DNA from: an uncultured Clostridium sp.
Lineage (GTDB): Bacteria > Bacillota > Clostridia > Lachnospirales > Lachnospiraceae
Direction: 5' to 3'
Length of the DNA: 64,000 bases
Assembly: GCA_900542035.1 (NCBI GenBank)
Contig: UQMJ01000001.1
Coordinates: 186,001 to 250,000, forward strand
Shown: positions 15,341 through 24,080 of the stretch, piece by piece
Numbering within the stretch: position 1 is the stretch's first letter
Layout: each line of letters opens with the position of its first letter
Position numbers and translations under genes: made by a program
Notes under the pieces: generated by a model
What the model was told of the DNA's origin: nothing
What the model saw: the letters and a program-made list of their open reading frames with translations, nothing else
Database searches by the model: none

Positions 15341-16357
15341 ATGTCAGCAGAGGCGATTATCAGGCTGGAAGGGCTGGGCAAACAGTTCCTTACCGCCAAT
15401 GGAACGGTCAAGGCTCTGGATAACATCAATCTGGAGATTGAAAAAGGCGAGATTTTTGGAATTATCGGCCTGTCTGGTGCAGGCAAAAGCACTCTGGTCC
15501 GGTGTATCAACTTTTTGGAGAAGCCGACGGCAGGAAAGGTAATTTTTGAAGGACAGAGTTTAGGAGATCTGGGAGAATCGGGGATTCGGGCAGCCAGAAG
15601 ATCCATGGGAATGATTTTCCAGCAGTTTAACCTTCTGGCCCAGAGAAACGTCCTGCAGAATGTATGTTTTCCATTGGAGATTGCAGGCGTACCAAAGGCA
15701 GAGGCAAAAGAACGGGCAAAAGAACTGCTGAAAATGGTAGGGCTGGAGGAACGGATGAAGGCCTATCCGGCGCAGCTTTCCGGCGGACAGAAGCAGAGGG
15801 TGGCCATTGCAAGAGCCCTTGCTACTAACCCGAAGGTGCTTTTGTGCGACGAAGCTACCAGCGCGCTGGATCCGAATACCACCAAATCGATTCTCCAGCT
15901 GTTAAAGCAGATCAACAAGGATCTGGGCGTTACCGTGATTGTGATTACCCACGAGATGGCGGTAATTGAAGCAATCTGCGACCGCGTTGCCATTATCGAT
16001 AAAAGCCACATTGCAGAATCTGGAAAGGTATCGGAGATTTTTTCAGAGCCAAAATCCAAAATCGGCCGCCAGCTGATTTTAGGAGACGCAGTGGAAACCG
16101 GCAATTTTGGCGGAGGCCGTCAGATCCGTATTATCTTTGACGGACGGGCTTCTTCTGAACCAGTGCTTGCCAACATGATTCTGGCCTGCAAAACACCAGT
16201 TAATATTATGTATGCAGCGACCAGGGACATTAACGGCACAGCGATGGGACAGATGATTGTCCAGCTTCCGGAAGACGAAGCAGACGCCAGAAGAGTGACC
16301 AATTACTTAAGCACTGCCAAGGTGCCGTATGAGGAGGTAAATGAAGATGCAGTTTGA
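15341..16357 (+). CDS. metN: Methionine ABC transporter ATP-binding protein
   Basis: ATPase of the MetNIQ importer for L- and D-methionine. Walker A GLSGAGKST, signature LSGGQKQR and Walker B VLLCDEATSALDP are all intact. After the ABC domain (about 1-245) the C-terminal NIL/ACT-like domain (about 255-338) is present; in E. coli MetN this domain binds methionine and inhibits transport. AAGGAAG selects ATG 15341 over an ATG 36 bases upstream. It is the first gene of metN-metI-metQ, whose leader carries a Met-rich ORF and terminator. Confidence 0.95.
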   Translation: MSAEAIIRLEGLGKQFLTANGTVKALDNINLEIEKGEIFGIIGLSGAGKSTLVRCINFLEKPTAGKVIFEGQSLGDLGESGIRAARRSMGMIFQQFNLLAQRNVLQNVCFPLEIAGVPKAEAKERAKELLKMVGLEERMKAYPAQLSGGQKQRVAIARALATNPKVLLCDEATSALDPNTTKSILQLLKQINKDLGVTVIVITHEMAVIEAICDRVAIIDKSHIAESGKVSEIFSEPKSKIGRQLILGDAVETGNFGGGRQIRIIFDGRASSEPVLANMILACKTPVNIMYAATRDINGTAMGQMIVQLPEDEADARRVTNYLSTAKVPYEEVNEDAV

Positions 16358-17012
16358 TTCCACAACCCTTAGTATGCTGGGGACAGGAATTTGGGAAACC
16401 ATTTATATGGTGGCAATGTCCTCTCTTTTTTCCTATCTGATTGGAATTCCGTTAGGCGTAATTCTGGTTGTAACGGCAAAGGACGGCATTAAGCCGGTTC
16501 CGGTTCTTGAAAAGATTTTAGGACTGATGATTAACCTGCTCCGTTCCGTTCCCTTTATTATCCTGGCCATTATGGTTCTTCCAATAACCAGAAAAGTAGT
16601 GGGAACCACCATTGGCCCCGAGGCGCTGATATTTCCGTTAATCATCGCAGGCGCTCCTTACATTGCCAGAATGGTAGAGTCTTCTTTTCGGGAAGTGGAC
16701 GCAGGCGTTATCGAAGCGGCAAAGTCCATGGGAGCTTCTACCTGGCAGATTATTTATAAAGTCCTTCTGCCGGAATCCAAGCCGTCTTTACTGGTAGGCG
16801 CGGCTATTTCCGTCACTACGATTTTAGGCTACACCGCTATGGGCGGATTTGTAGGCGCAGGCGGACTGGGAGCCATTGCCATCAACTATGGATATTACCG
16901 GTATGAGACAGAGATTATGTTTGTAACCGTTGCCATTATGGTAATCATTGTCCAGATTATTCAGGAATCCTTTATGAAACTGTCTAAGGTCAATGACAAG
17001 AGAATCCGCTGA
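16347..17012 (+). CDS. metI: Methionine ABC transporter permease
   Basis: Membrane permease of the methionine importer, about 221 residues with five or six membrane helices. The EAA loop that contacts MetN is visible as EAAKSMGASTWQIIYKVLLPESKPSL. GAGGAGGT at 16331-16338 lies 3 bases before an ATG at 16341 and 9 before ATG 16347; the latter spacing is better and is used here. It overlaps the metN 3' end in another frame, which suggests coupled translation. Confidence 0.94.
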   Translation: MQFDSTTLSMLGTGIWETIYMVAMSSLFSYLIGIPLGVILVVTAKDGIKPVPVLEKILGLMINLLRSVPFIILAIMVLPITRKVVGTTIGPEALIFPLIIAGAPYIARMVESSFREVDAGVIEAAKSMGASTWQIIYKVLLPESKPSLLVGAAISVTTILGYTAMGGFVGAGGLGAIAINYGYYRYETEIMFVTVAIMVIIVQIIQESFMKLSKVNDKRIR

Positions 17013-17062
17013 TTTGGCGTATACGCCTGAATCATAAATACCTTTAATGAGGAGGAATAATT

Positions 17063-17977
17063 ATGAAGAAAGTAAGTCTTGTACTCGCAGCCGTCCTGAC
17101 TGCAGCAACATTATCTGCCTGCGGAGGAAATGGCGCCGCTGAAACTACCGCAGCATCTGCGGCAGAAACCACTGCACAGGCAGAAAGCAAAGCAGAGGAA
17201 ACAAAGGCAGAAGAAACCAAAGCAGAAGAGTCTAAAGCATCCGGCGACTTAGAAAAGATGGTAGTCGGCGCAAGTCCGGCTCCCCATGCAGAGATTTTAG
17301 AGGCAGCAAAACCTCTGATGGCAGAAAAAGGATATGATCTGCAGGTAATGGTTTACAGCGATTATGTCCAGCCAAACAATGCCTTAGACGCAGGGGATCT
17401 GGATGCGAACTACTTCCAGCACCTTCCTTACTTAGAGTCCTTTAATGAGCAGCACGGAACCAAGCTGGTATCCGCAGCAGCCATCCACTATGAGCCATTC
17501 GGTATCTATGCAGGAAAGACCGCTTCTTTAGAGGAAGTGGCAGACGGCGCAGTGGTAGCAGTTCCAAACGACGTGACCAATGAGGCAAGAGCGCTTCTGT
17601 TATTAGAGGCACAGGGCTTAATTACCTTAAAAGAGGGAGCCGGTTTAGAGGCAACCAAAAATGACATTGCAGAAAATCCGAAGAACTTAGAGATCATGGA
17701 AGTAGAAGCTGCCCAGATTCCGCGTGTTCTTCCAGACGTCGATCTTGCAGTTATCAACGGCAACTATGCAATTGAGGCCGGCTTAAAGGTAAGCGATGCC
17801 CTTGCAATCGAGGATGCAGAATCTATTTCTGCAACTACCTACGGCAACGTGCTGGCAGTAAGAGAAGGCGAGGAAGAAACTGATAAAACCAAAGCCCTGG
17901 TAGAAGTTTTGACCAGCGAAGAGATTAAGACTTTTATGGATGAGACGTATGAAGGAGCAGTCGTTCCGCTGTTCTAA
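17063..17977 (+). CDS. metQ: Methionine-binding lipoprotein (NlpA/MetQ family)
   Basis: Substrate-binding lipoprotein that delivers methionine to MetNI. A signal peptide ends in the lipobox LSAC with the lipidated Cys20, followed by a low-complexity spacer of about 40 residues with repeated EETKA units that keeps the protein off the membrane. The NlpA domain follows: VVGASPAPHAEILE, YSDYVQPNNALDAGDLDANYFQHLPYLE and VINGNYAIEAGL. Position and family together support methionine as ligand. A terminator follows. Confidence 0.94.
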   Translation: MKKVSLVLAAVLTAATLSACGGNGAAETTAASAAETTAQAESKAEETKAEETKAEESKASGDLEKMVVGASPAPHAEILEAAKPLMAEKGYDLQVMVYSDYVQPNNALDAGDLDANYFQHLPYLESFNEQHGTKLVSAAAIHYEPFGIYAGKTASLEEVADGAVVAVPNDVTNEARALLLLEAQGLITLKEGAGLEATKNDIAENPKNLEIMEVEAAQIPRVLPDVDLAVINGNYAIEAGLKVSDALAIEDAESISATTYGNVLAVREGEEETDKTKALVEVLTSEEIKTFMDETYEGAVVPLF

Positions 17978-18005
17978 TCCATGAAAGGAATCAGCAAGAT
18001 GAAGG

Positions 18006-18056
18006 AAGGCTGTCCGCCCCTTTCTGTGAAAATGCAGACTGGGCGGCAGCCTTTTT
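18006..18056 (+). terminator. Terminator of metNIQ
   Basis: GC-rich stem of about 12 bp (AGGCTG-CCGCCC against GGGCGGCAGCCT, one bulged T), a loop of about 20 nt and five T. Confidence 0.85.
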
Positions 18057-18093
18057 GCATATACTGTCAAAAAAGACGTTTGCGAGGCAGGGT

Positions 18094-18351
18094 ATGCGAA
18101 TCTGCGAATTAAAAACAAAAGAAGTAATCAACATCAAGAACTGCCACCGGCTGGGCTTTGTAGGAGATGTGGATTTTGACATGAAAACTGGGTGCATCAT
18201 TGCCCTGATTGTTCCTGGACCAGGAAGTTTCTGCGGATTTTTATGCAGGGAAAAGGAATACATTATTCCGTTCTGCAGGATCTGCCAGGTAGGAGAGGAC
18301 ATTATTCTGGTGGATTATGAGGAAAAAGAAGAGCGGTGCAAGGGAGGATGA
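18094..18351 (+). CDS. YlmC/YmxH family sporulation protein (PRC-barrel)
   Basis: An 85-residue PRC-barrel-type protein beginning MRICELKTKEVINI, with LGFVGDVDFD and a C-terminal IQ/VGEDIILVDY. The family is widespread in spore formers and is expressed in the mother cell in B. subtilis; its biochemical role is not known. Only a weak GAGG precedes ATG 18094, but the N-terminus matches the family and an upstream ATG at 18055 falls inside the met terminator. Four Cys residues could allow metal binding; that is speculation. Confidence 0.82.
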   Translation: MRICELKTKEVINIKNCHRLGFVGDVDFDMKTGCIIALIVPGPGSFCGFLCREKEYIIPFCRICQVGEDIILVDYEEKEERCKGG

Positions 18352-18449
18352 AACAAAAAGGCTTGCGGAACCGGCGTCCTTCATGTAAAATAAACCTAAC
18401 GGATTCGGGGATAAAATGCCCTTTCAAAACAGGACAGGAGGTAGAGAAG

Positions 18450-18902
18450 GTGAAATGTCCATTTTGCAATGCAGCAGACACAAAGGTAATTGATTCCAGG
18501 CCAGCAGACGACAACAGCTCTATCCGGCGGCGCAGACAGTGCGAAACCTGCGGGAAACGGTTTACCACTTACGAGAAGTTAGAGACCATGCCGCTGATGG
18601 TAATTAAAAAAGATGAGACCAGAGAGCCGTATGATCGGGCGAAAATTGAGAATGGAGTCGTTCAGTCCTGTCATAAGCGTCCGGTGTCTACCCAGCAGAT
18701 TGACGCTGTCATTGACAGCATTGAAAATCAGATTTTTAATATGGAGGAAAAGGAGGTTCCCACCTCTGTGATTGGAGAACTGGTCATGGATAAGCTGAAG
18801 GAACTGGACGAGGTAGCCTATGTCCGGTTTGCATCCGTGTACAGGGAATTTAAAGATGTGAATACCTTTATGGAAGAGCTGGGAAAACTGCTGAAGAAAT
18901 AG
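18450..18902 (+). CDS. nrdR: Transcriptional repressor NrdR
   Basis: Zinc-ribbon, ATP-cone repressor of ribonucleotide reductase genes; it senses ATP/dATP. The N-terminal zinc ribbon has CPFC and CETC pairs with the arginine stretch SSIRRRRQ, and the ATP-cone spans about residues 45-140 (VIKKDETREPYDRAKIENG). The start is GTG 18450 after AGGAGG at 18436-18441, giving 150 residues, the family norm. Its usual NrdR-box targets are not in this window. Confidence 0.95.
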   Translation: MKCPFCNAADTKVIDSRPADDNSSIRRRRQCETCGKRFTTYEKLETMPLMVIKKDETREPYDRAKIENGVVQSCHKRPVSTQQIDAVIDSIENQIFNMEEKEVPTSVIGELVMDKLKELDEVAYVRFASVYREFKDVNTFMEELGKLLKK

Positions 18903-18909
18903 GAGAACA

Positions 18910-19407
18910 ATGTTAAAACAATTTTATCCAGATGAGCGGGCAGAAAGCACGTATCAGATTCCCTTTGAAGCATTTTACCAAAAGGGCATCCGAGGAGTGA
19001 TTTTTGACGTAGACAATACCTTAGTACCCCATGACGCCCCTGCCGACGACCAGGCGAGACAGCTTTTTAAACGGCTCAGAACCATGGGAATGGAGTCCTG
19101 TCTGGCCTCCAACAACAAAGAACCCAGAGTCAGGCAGTTTGCGGAGGATGTGGGGACCCGTTATATCTTTAAGGCAGGAAAGCCGAAACGTAAGGGATAT
19201 CGGGAAGCTATGGAAAAAATGGGGATCAGACCGGAAGAGACGATGGTGGTAGGCGACCAGATTTTTACAGACATCTGGGGAGCCAACCGGACCGGACTGT
19301 ACAGCATTCTGGTGGATCCAATCAATCCAAAGGAAGAAATCCAGATTGTGCTGAAGCGGATTCCGGAAAAACTGATCTTATATGCGTATGAGAGGAAAAA
19401 GAAATGA
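18910..19407 (+). CDS. YqeG family HAD-IIIA phosphatase
   Basis: A 165-residue HAD-superfamily phosphatase. Motif I is FDVDNT (Asp33 and Asp35), motif II lies around LASNNKEPRV, the Lys motif around KAGKPKRKGY and motif III in VVGDQIFTDIWGANRTG. YqeG is in many Bacillota encoded next to yqeH and aroE; here it leads into aroD-aroK. The physiological substrate is not known for certain; phosphatidylglycerophosphate is likely for related proteins. Its stop codon overlaps the next ATG (ATGA). Confidence 0.9.
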   Translation: MLKQFYPDERAESTYQIPFEAFYQKGIRGVIFDVDNTLVPHDAPADDQARQLFKRLRTMGMESCLASNNKEPRVRQFAEDVGTRYIFKAGKPKRKGYREAMEKMGIRPEETMVVGDQIFTDIWGANRTGLYSILVDPINPKEEIQIVLKRIPEKLILYAYERKKK

Positions 19408-20732
19408 CAGAAGCAGTAAAGGTAAGGGGCGTTTTCATTGGAAGCGGACGGCCTAAAATTTGTGTTCCCATTGTGGCAGCCACCAGACAGGAACTTGTCA
19501 GCCAGGCAGAAAAGCTGCGGGACGTGCCGTTTGATCTGGTAGAATGGCGGGCAGACTGGTACGAGGATGGAACTTGCCGCGAGAAGGTAATCCAGGCCCT
19601 CAAGGATCTCAGAAACAGCCTGGGCAATGTCCCGCTGCTATTTACCTTCCGTGGAAAACAGGAGGGAGGAGAGCGGGAACTGGATGCAAAGGAATATCTG
19701 GAACTGACCCTTCAGGCGGCAGTATCCGGAACAGTGGATCTGGTAGATCTGGAGCTGTTTACCGGTCTGAAAGCAGGACGGGAGCTGTTTATCGACGTGA
19801 TCCGCCGGATAAAACAACAGGGCGTAACGATTATTATGTCCAGCCATGATTTTTCCAAAACCCCAGACAGCAAAGAACTGCTTTTGCGGTTTGAACAGAT
19901 GGAAGAGCTGGGAGCGGATTTGCTAAAAGAGGCGGTTATGCCTCAGAATCCGGAAGATGTGGCGCGCCTGCTGTCCGTGACAGAGGCCGCATCCAGAATG
20001 AGAAAGCGTCCTCTGATTACCATGGCCATGGGAGGCCTGGGACTTATCAGCCGCCTGTCAGGGGAAACCTTTGGATCCTGTATAACCTTTGGAAGCGCAG
20101 GAACGCCGTCTGCTCCTGGGCAGATGGACGCAGCCTCTTTAAAAGCCATACTGGATGCGGTCCATCAGGGCATGAATCCGGAAAGGGGAAAACGGCAGCG
20201 TTCCTCTCTGTTTTTGATTGGCTTTATGGGAACCGGCAAGACGACAGTGGCGTCAGTTCTGGCAAAAGCCCTGTCCCGTCCGGTCATTGAGATGGATCAG
20301 CGGATTGAAGCAGAGACTTCTATGAAAATTACGGATATTTTTGAACAGTACGGGGAAGAATATTTCAGAAATCTGGAGACCGGACTGCTCCAAAAGATTG
20401 TAACAGAAGAGCCTTCTGTGGTCTCCTGCGGCGGCGGAGCCGTTTTGCGGGAAGAAAACGTAACGGCCATGAAACAGGCGGGAACCATTGTACTTCTGAC
20501 TGCAAAACCAGAAACCGTATTAAAGAGGGTGGGACAGGATCGTTCCAGGCCCAATTTAAAAGGACGGATGAACGAAGAAGGGATCCGCCAGCTGATGGAC
20601 AAGCGCCGCAGCGCTTACGAGACGGCGGCAGATCTGGTAATTGCCACAGACGGAAAGAATCCGGAAGAGATTGGAACGGAAATTTTGGCATTTTTTGAAG
20701 GAAATGTGAAAAAAGAGTTGAAAATACAATGA
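19404..20732 (+). CDS. Fused type I 3-dehydroquinate dehydratase / shikimate kinase
   Basis: One 442-residue chain with two shikimate-pathway activities. Residues 1-258 are AroD type I: DLVEWRADWYED, the catalytic His in IIMSSHDFSKTP, the Schiff-base Lys in LLKEAVMPQNP, and the closing GLISRLSGETFGSCITFG / SAPGQM. Residues about 267-442 are shikimate kinase: Walker A GFMGTGKTT, the shikimate site EMDQRIE (the first acidic residue is Glu instead of the usual Asp), FRNLE, SCGGGAV and the lid RSRPNLKGR. The frame is continuous, so it is a true fusion and not two genes. It overlaps yqeG by four bases. Confidence 0.93.
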   Translation: MTEAVKVRGVFIGSGRPKICVPIVAATRQELVSQAEKLRDVPFDLVEWRADWYEDGTCREKVIQALKDLRNSLGNVPLLFTFRGKQEGGERELDAKEYLELTLQAAVSGTVDLVDLELFTGLKAGRELFIDVIRRIKQQGVTIIMSSHDFSKTPDSKELLLRFEQMEELGADLLKEAVMPQNPEDVARLLSVTEAASRMRKRPLITMAMGGLGLISRLSGETFGSCITFGSAGTPSAPGQMDAASLKAILDAVHQGMNPERGKRQRSSLFLIGFMGTGKTTVASVLAKALSRPVIEMDQRIEAETSMKITDIFEQYGEEYFRNLETGLLQKIVTEEPSVVSCGGGAVLREENVTAMKQAGTIVLLTAKPETVLKRVGQDRSRPNLKGRMNEEGIRQLMDKRRSAYETAADLVIATDGKNPEEIGTEILAFFEGNVKKELKIQ

Positions 20733-20746
20733 TTATATTATAGAAT
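20718..20746 (+). promoter_or_regulatory. Sigma-A promoter of efp
   Basis: TTGAAA (20718-20723), 17-bp spacer, TAGAAT (20741-20746). It overlaps the last codons of the aroD-aroK fusion gene. Confidence 0.7.
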
Positions 20747-20791
20747 AAACTAGATTGAAGAGTTTTGAACGACTTAAGGAGGAATATCTTT

Positions 20792-21349
20792 ATGATATCA
20801 GCAGGTGATTTTAGAAATGGTGTTACATTAGAGATTGACGGCAACGTAGTACAGATTCTGGAGTTCCAGCACGTGAAACCAGGAAAAGGCGCTGCTTTCG
20901 TCCGCACCAAATTAAAGAACGTTATCAGCGGCGGCGTAATCGAAAAAACATTCCGTCCTACTGAGAAGTTCCCAGCAGCAAGAATTGACAGAGTAGATAT
21001 GCAGTATCTGTATGCAGACGGCGATTTATTCCACTTTATGAATGTAGAGAACTATGATCAGGTAGCATTAAATGCAGAGACCATCGGCGATGCATTAAAG
21101 TTCGTAAAAGAGAACGAGATGGTAAAGGTTTGTTCTTACAACGGCAACGTATTCTCCGTAGAGCCTCCTCTGTTTGTAGAGCTGGAGATTACCGATACCG
21201 AGCCAGGTTTCAAAGGCGATACCGCAACTGGAGCAACTAAGCCAGCTACTGTTGAGACTGGAGCAACCATTGCAGTACCGTTATTCGTAAGCCAGGGCGA
21301 CAAGGTTAAGATTGATACCAGAACAGGCGAGTATCTGTCCAGAGTTTAA
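20792..21349 (+). CDS. efp: Translation elongation factor P
   Basis: Ribosome-binding factor that rescues ribosomes stalled at consecutive prolines. Its 185 residues form the three beta-barrel domains; domain I starts MISAGDFRNGVTLEIDG with the tip loop KPGKGAAF, whose Lys is the modifiable residue in other bacteria. The C-terminus has the signature TGATKPATVETGATIAVPLFV and ends GEYLSRV. AAGGAGG selects ATG 20792 over an ATG 27 bases upstream. It has its own promoter and terminator, so it is probably monocistronic. Confidence 0.96.
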   Translation: MISAGDFRNGVTLEIDGNVVQILEFQHVKPGKGAAFVRTKLKNVISGGVIEKTFRPTEKFPAARIDRVDMQYLYADGDLFHFMNVENYDQVALNAETIGDALKFVKENEMVKVCSYNGNVFSVEPPLFVELEITDTEPGFKGDTATGATKPATVETGATIAVPLFVSQGDKVKIDTRTGEYLSRV

Positions 21350-21396
21350 TCAGACAGATGGTGCCGGTTTGTAGCAGAAGCTGATAAACAGGCGAG

Positions 21397-21463
21397 ACTG
21401 CCGCAGAGTGAAAAGGAGGATTTGATTTCCAGAATCCGATGATTCATTGTGCGGCAGTTTTTT
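21397..21463 (+). terminator. Terminator of efp
   Basis: A long hairpin: 9 bp (21397-21405 with 21450-21458) continues as a 6-bp inner stem and then GGATT/AATCC, followed by a six-T run to 21463. Confidence 0.85.
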
Positions 21464-21481
21464 GTGATAGGGGAGAAACAA

Positions 21482-22222
21482 ATGAGAAAAAATTGGAGAA
21501 GGACAGTGGTTTTGATGGCCGTCTGCGGGGTAATGAGTGTGCCGTTTACAATGCTGTCTTATGGAGCAGGGCCAGTAGAACCTGCTGGTCAGGAGGAATC
21601 AGAAGAAATGATAGAGATTTCCCTGGACGTATCCATTGCAGAGATTACAGGAGATTATGAGGTCGCCATTTCTGACGCGCCCGAGGGACAGGGAAGTTAT
21701 GGAACCGCCTATCCGAGAACGGTGTATCGGGTTATAGAGGATGCGGGAAACGGCTGGATTGAAATTGCCTATGACGGGCACAGCGCTTACTTAGACAGCA
21801 ATTCCGGACAGATTACTGTGAAAAACACCTGGAGCATTCCCAAAGAAGACGAAGAACGTGCAGAACTGGTGGAAAAAGCCATGAATCTGTTAGGTTCCCG
21901 CTACCAGATGGGAGGTTCGGATCCGCAGACCGGTTTTGACTGTTCGGGTTTCGTGCGTTACCTGATGAAGGATTACGCAGGCCTGGATCTTCCCAGAACT
22001 TCCAGGGAACAGGCGCGCCACGGTACAGACAGGGCGGCAGAAGACATAAGGGTAGGGGATTTTGTTACATTTGGATCCTCTCTGGATGCAGTCAGCCATG
22101 TCGGCATTTACATTGGAAATGACAGAATGATTCACGGGGATGGAACTGGAAAAGGCGTTGCCGTCTGCGTATGGAACGACAGAAAGGATATTCCCAGAAT
22201 TGCAGACCCGTTAGGAGTATAG
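21482..22222 (+). CDS. Secreted NlpC/P60 peptidoglycan endopeptidase with SH3-like domain
   Basis: Exported cell-wall hydrolase expected to cut D-gamma-glutamyl-diamino acid bonds in peptide stems. A signal peptide starts MRKNWRR with a hydrophobic core to about residue 30. An SH3-like domain follows (about 45-115), then the NlpC/P60 domain (about 125-246) with catalytic Cys154 in FDCSGF and His206 in SHVGIYIG. GGGGAGAAA just upstream selects ATG 21482 over an in-frame start 33 bases upstream. At 246 residues it is a compact member. Confidence 0.9.
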   Translation: MRKNWRRTVVLMAVCGVMSVPFTMLSYGAGPVEPAGQEESEEMIEISLDVSIAEITGDYEVAISDAPEGQGSYGTAYPRTVYRVIEDAGNGWIEIAYDGHSAYLDSNSGQITVKNTWSIPKEDEERAELVEKAMNLLGSRYQMGGSDPQTGFDCSGFVRYLMKDYAGLDLPRTSREQARHGTDRAAEDIRVGDFVTFGSSLDAVSHVGIYIGNDRMIHGDGTGKGVAVCVWNDRKDIPRIADPLGV

Positions 22223-22223
22223 A

Positions 22224-22252
22224 TTGCTTTTCCGGTCAGGAGAAGTTATAAT
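22224..22252 (+). promoter_or_regulatory. Sigma-A promoter of argS
   Basis: TTGCTT (22224-22229), 17-bp spacer, TATAAT (22247-22252). Confidence 0.75.
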
Positions 22253-22290
22253 GATAGGAAATATAGAAGAAAAATAGGAGACACAGCGAT

Positions 22291-24057
22291 ATGAAGAAAA
22301 TCCTTACCATAATGGAAGAGGAATTAAAGCAGGCATTTTCAGACTGCGGTTATGAAGAAAAGTATGCAAAGGCAGTGCTGTCTAATCGTCCGGATCTGTG
22401 CGAATACCAGTGCAACGGCGCAATGGCAGCTGCCAAAGCCTATAAAAAGAAGCCGATTGAGATTGCGTCAGAAGTGGCAGAAAAACTTTCCGGATCCAGG
22501 CTTTTTTCCATGAAAGAGGCAGTTATGCCAGGATTTATCAATTTAAAGGTCAGCGAAGAGTTTGCGGCAGCATATTTAAACCAGATGGCTGGAGAAGAAA
22601 AACTGGGACTGGATCCAACGGATCATCCGGAGACCATCATGGTAGACTACGGCGGAGCCAATGTAGCCAAACCTCTTCACGTAGGACATCTCCGCTCTGC
22701 TGTTATCGGCGAAAGCATCAAGCGGATGGGACGTTTCCTGGGCCATAACATGATTGGAGACGTACATTTAGGAGACTGGGGCCTGCAGATGGGTCTGATT
22801 ATTGAAGAACTTCGCGAGAGAAAACCGGATCTGGTTTATTTTGACGAGTCCTATACCGGAGAATATCCAGAAGAAGCGCCGTTTACCATCAGCGAGTTAG
22901 AAGAGATTTATCCGGCTGCCAGCGGAAAATCCAAGGTAGATGAGGCCTTTAAAGAGAGAGCACAGAACGCAACCTTCCGTCTGCAGAATGGATATGCGCC
23001 GTACCGCGCAATCTGGAAGCACATTATGGCCGTATCCTTAGCGGATTTAAAGAAAAATTATTCCAACTTAAATGTAGAATTTGATTTGTGGAAAGGCGAA
23101 AGCGACGCCCAGCCATACATTCCGGCCCTGATTGACGACCTGGTAGAAAAGGGACTGGCTTATGAAAGCCAGGGCGCCCTGGTAGTAGATATTGCAGAGG
23201 AAGGAGATTCGAAGGAGCTTCCTCCATGCATCGTAAGAAAATCAGACGGAGCGGCTCTTTACGCAACTTCGGATCTGGCTACCATTATTGAGAGAGAACA
23301 GGATTTCCATCCGGATCGTTATATCTATATTGCAGACAAGCGTCAGGACCTTCACTTTACCCAGGTATTTCGGGTAGCAAAGAAAGCTGGAATCGTAAAA
23401 CCGGATATGCCTATGTCCTTCCTGGGATTCGGCACCATGAACGGAAAAGACGGGAAGCCGTTTAAGACCAGAGACGGCGGCGTTATGCGTCTGGAGCACC
23501 TGATTGCCAACATCAATGAACAGGTATTTAACCGGATTATGGAAAACAGGACGGTTTCAGAAGAGGAAGCCAGAAATACCGCCAAGATTGTAGGCCTTGC
23601 TGCATTAAAGTACGGAGACTTATCCAACCAGGCGGCAAAGGACTATGTCTTTGACATTGACCGGTTTATTTCTTTTGAAGGAAATACAGGGCCTTACATT
23701 TTGTACACCATTGTGCGGATTAAATCTATTTTAAATAAATTTGCAGAAAACGGCGGAACTGCAGAAGCAGGAAAGATTCTGCCGGCAGCATCCGACTCAG
23801 AAAAGGGCCTGGCTCTTATGCTTCTGAAATTTAACGATGTTATGGAAACCAGTTTTGCAGATTTGGCGCCTCATAAGATTTGCCAGTATATTTATGAGCT
23901 GTCCAATGAGTTTAACCGTTTTTACCATGACACGAAAATCCTTTCGGAGGAGAATCCAGACCGTCAGGCAAGTTATATCAGCTTAATTATGCTGGCAAAG
24001 GATGTGCTGACAGCCGCTATCGGCGTATTGGGAATTGAGGCTCCGGAGCGGATGTAA
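22291..24057 (+). CDS. argS: Arginyl-tRNA synthetase
   Basis: Charges tRNA-Arg. The N-terminal Arg-tRNA recognition domain occupies about residues 5-85. The class I HIGH-type motif is HVGH in AKPLHVGHLRSAVIGE, and a degenerate KMSK-like loop lies at PFKTRDGGV. The C-terminal DALR anticodon-binding domain (about 470-588) ends with YELSNEFNRFYHD and ALGVLGIEAPERM-like residues. The 588-residue length is normal. ATG 22291 follows ATAGGAGA. No T-box leader is visible in the short gap. Confidence 0.95.
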   Translation: MKKILTIMEEELKQAFSDCGYEEKYAKAVLSNRPDLCEYQCNGAMAAAKAYKKKPIEIASEVAEKLSGSRLFSMKEAVMPGFINLKVSEEFAAAYLNQMAGEEKLGLDPTDHPETIMVDYGGANVAKPLHVGHLRSAVIGESIKRMGRFLGHNMIGDVHLGDWGLQMGLIIEELRERKPDLVYFDESYTGEYPEEAPFTISELEEIYPAASGKSKVDEAFKERAQNATFRLQNGYAPYRAIWKHIMAVSLADLKKNYSNLNVEFDLWKGESDAQPYIPALIDDLVEKGLAYESQGALVVDIAEEGDSKELPPCIVRKSDGAALYATSDLATIIEREQDFHPDRYIYIADKRQDLHFTQVFRVAKKAGIVKPDMPMSFLGFGTMNGKDGKPFKTRDGGVMRLEHLIANINEQVFNRIMENRTVSEEEARNTAKIVGLAALKYGDLSNQAAKDYVFDIDRFISFEGNTGPYILYTIVRIKSILNKFAENGGTAEAGKILPAASDSEKGLALMLLKFNDVMETSFADLAPHKICQYIYELSNEFNRFYHDTKILSEENPDRQASYISLIMLAKDVLTAAIGVLGIEAPERM

Positions 24058-24080
24058 AAGCAGATTGCGGGGAATGCAGG

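Noticed and set aside
17150..17250. Tandem DNA repeat in metQ
   Set aside because: The EETKA-type repeats are a low-complexity lipoprotein spacer, a common feature also seen in the PhnD-like protein, and not a separate repeat element.
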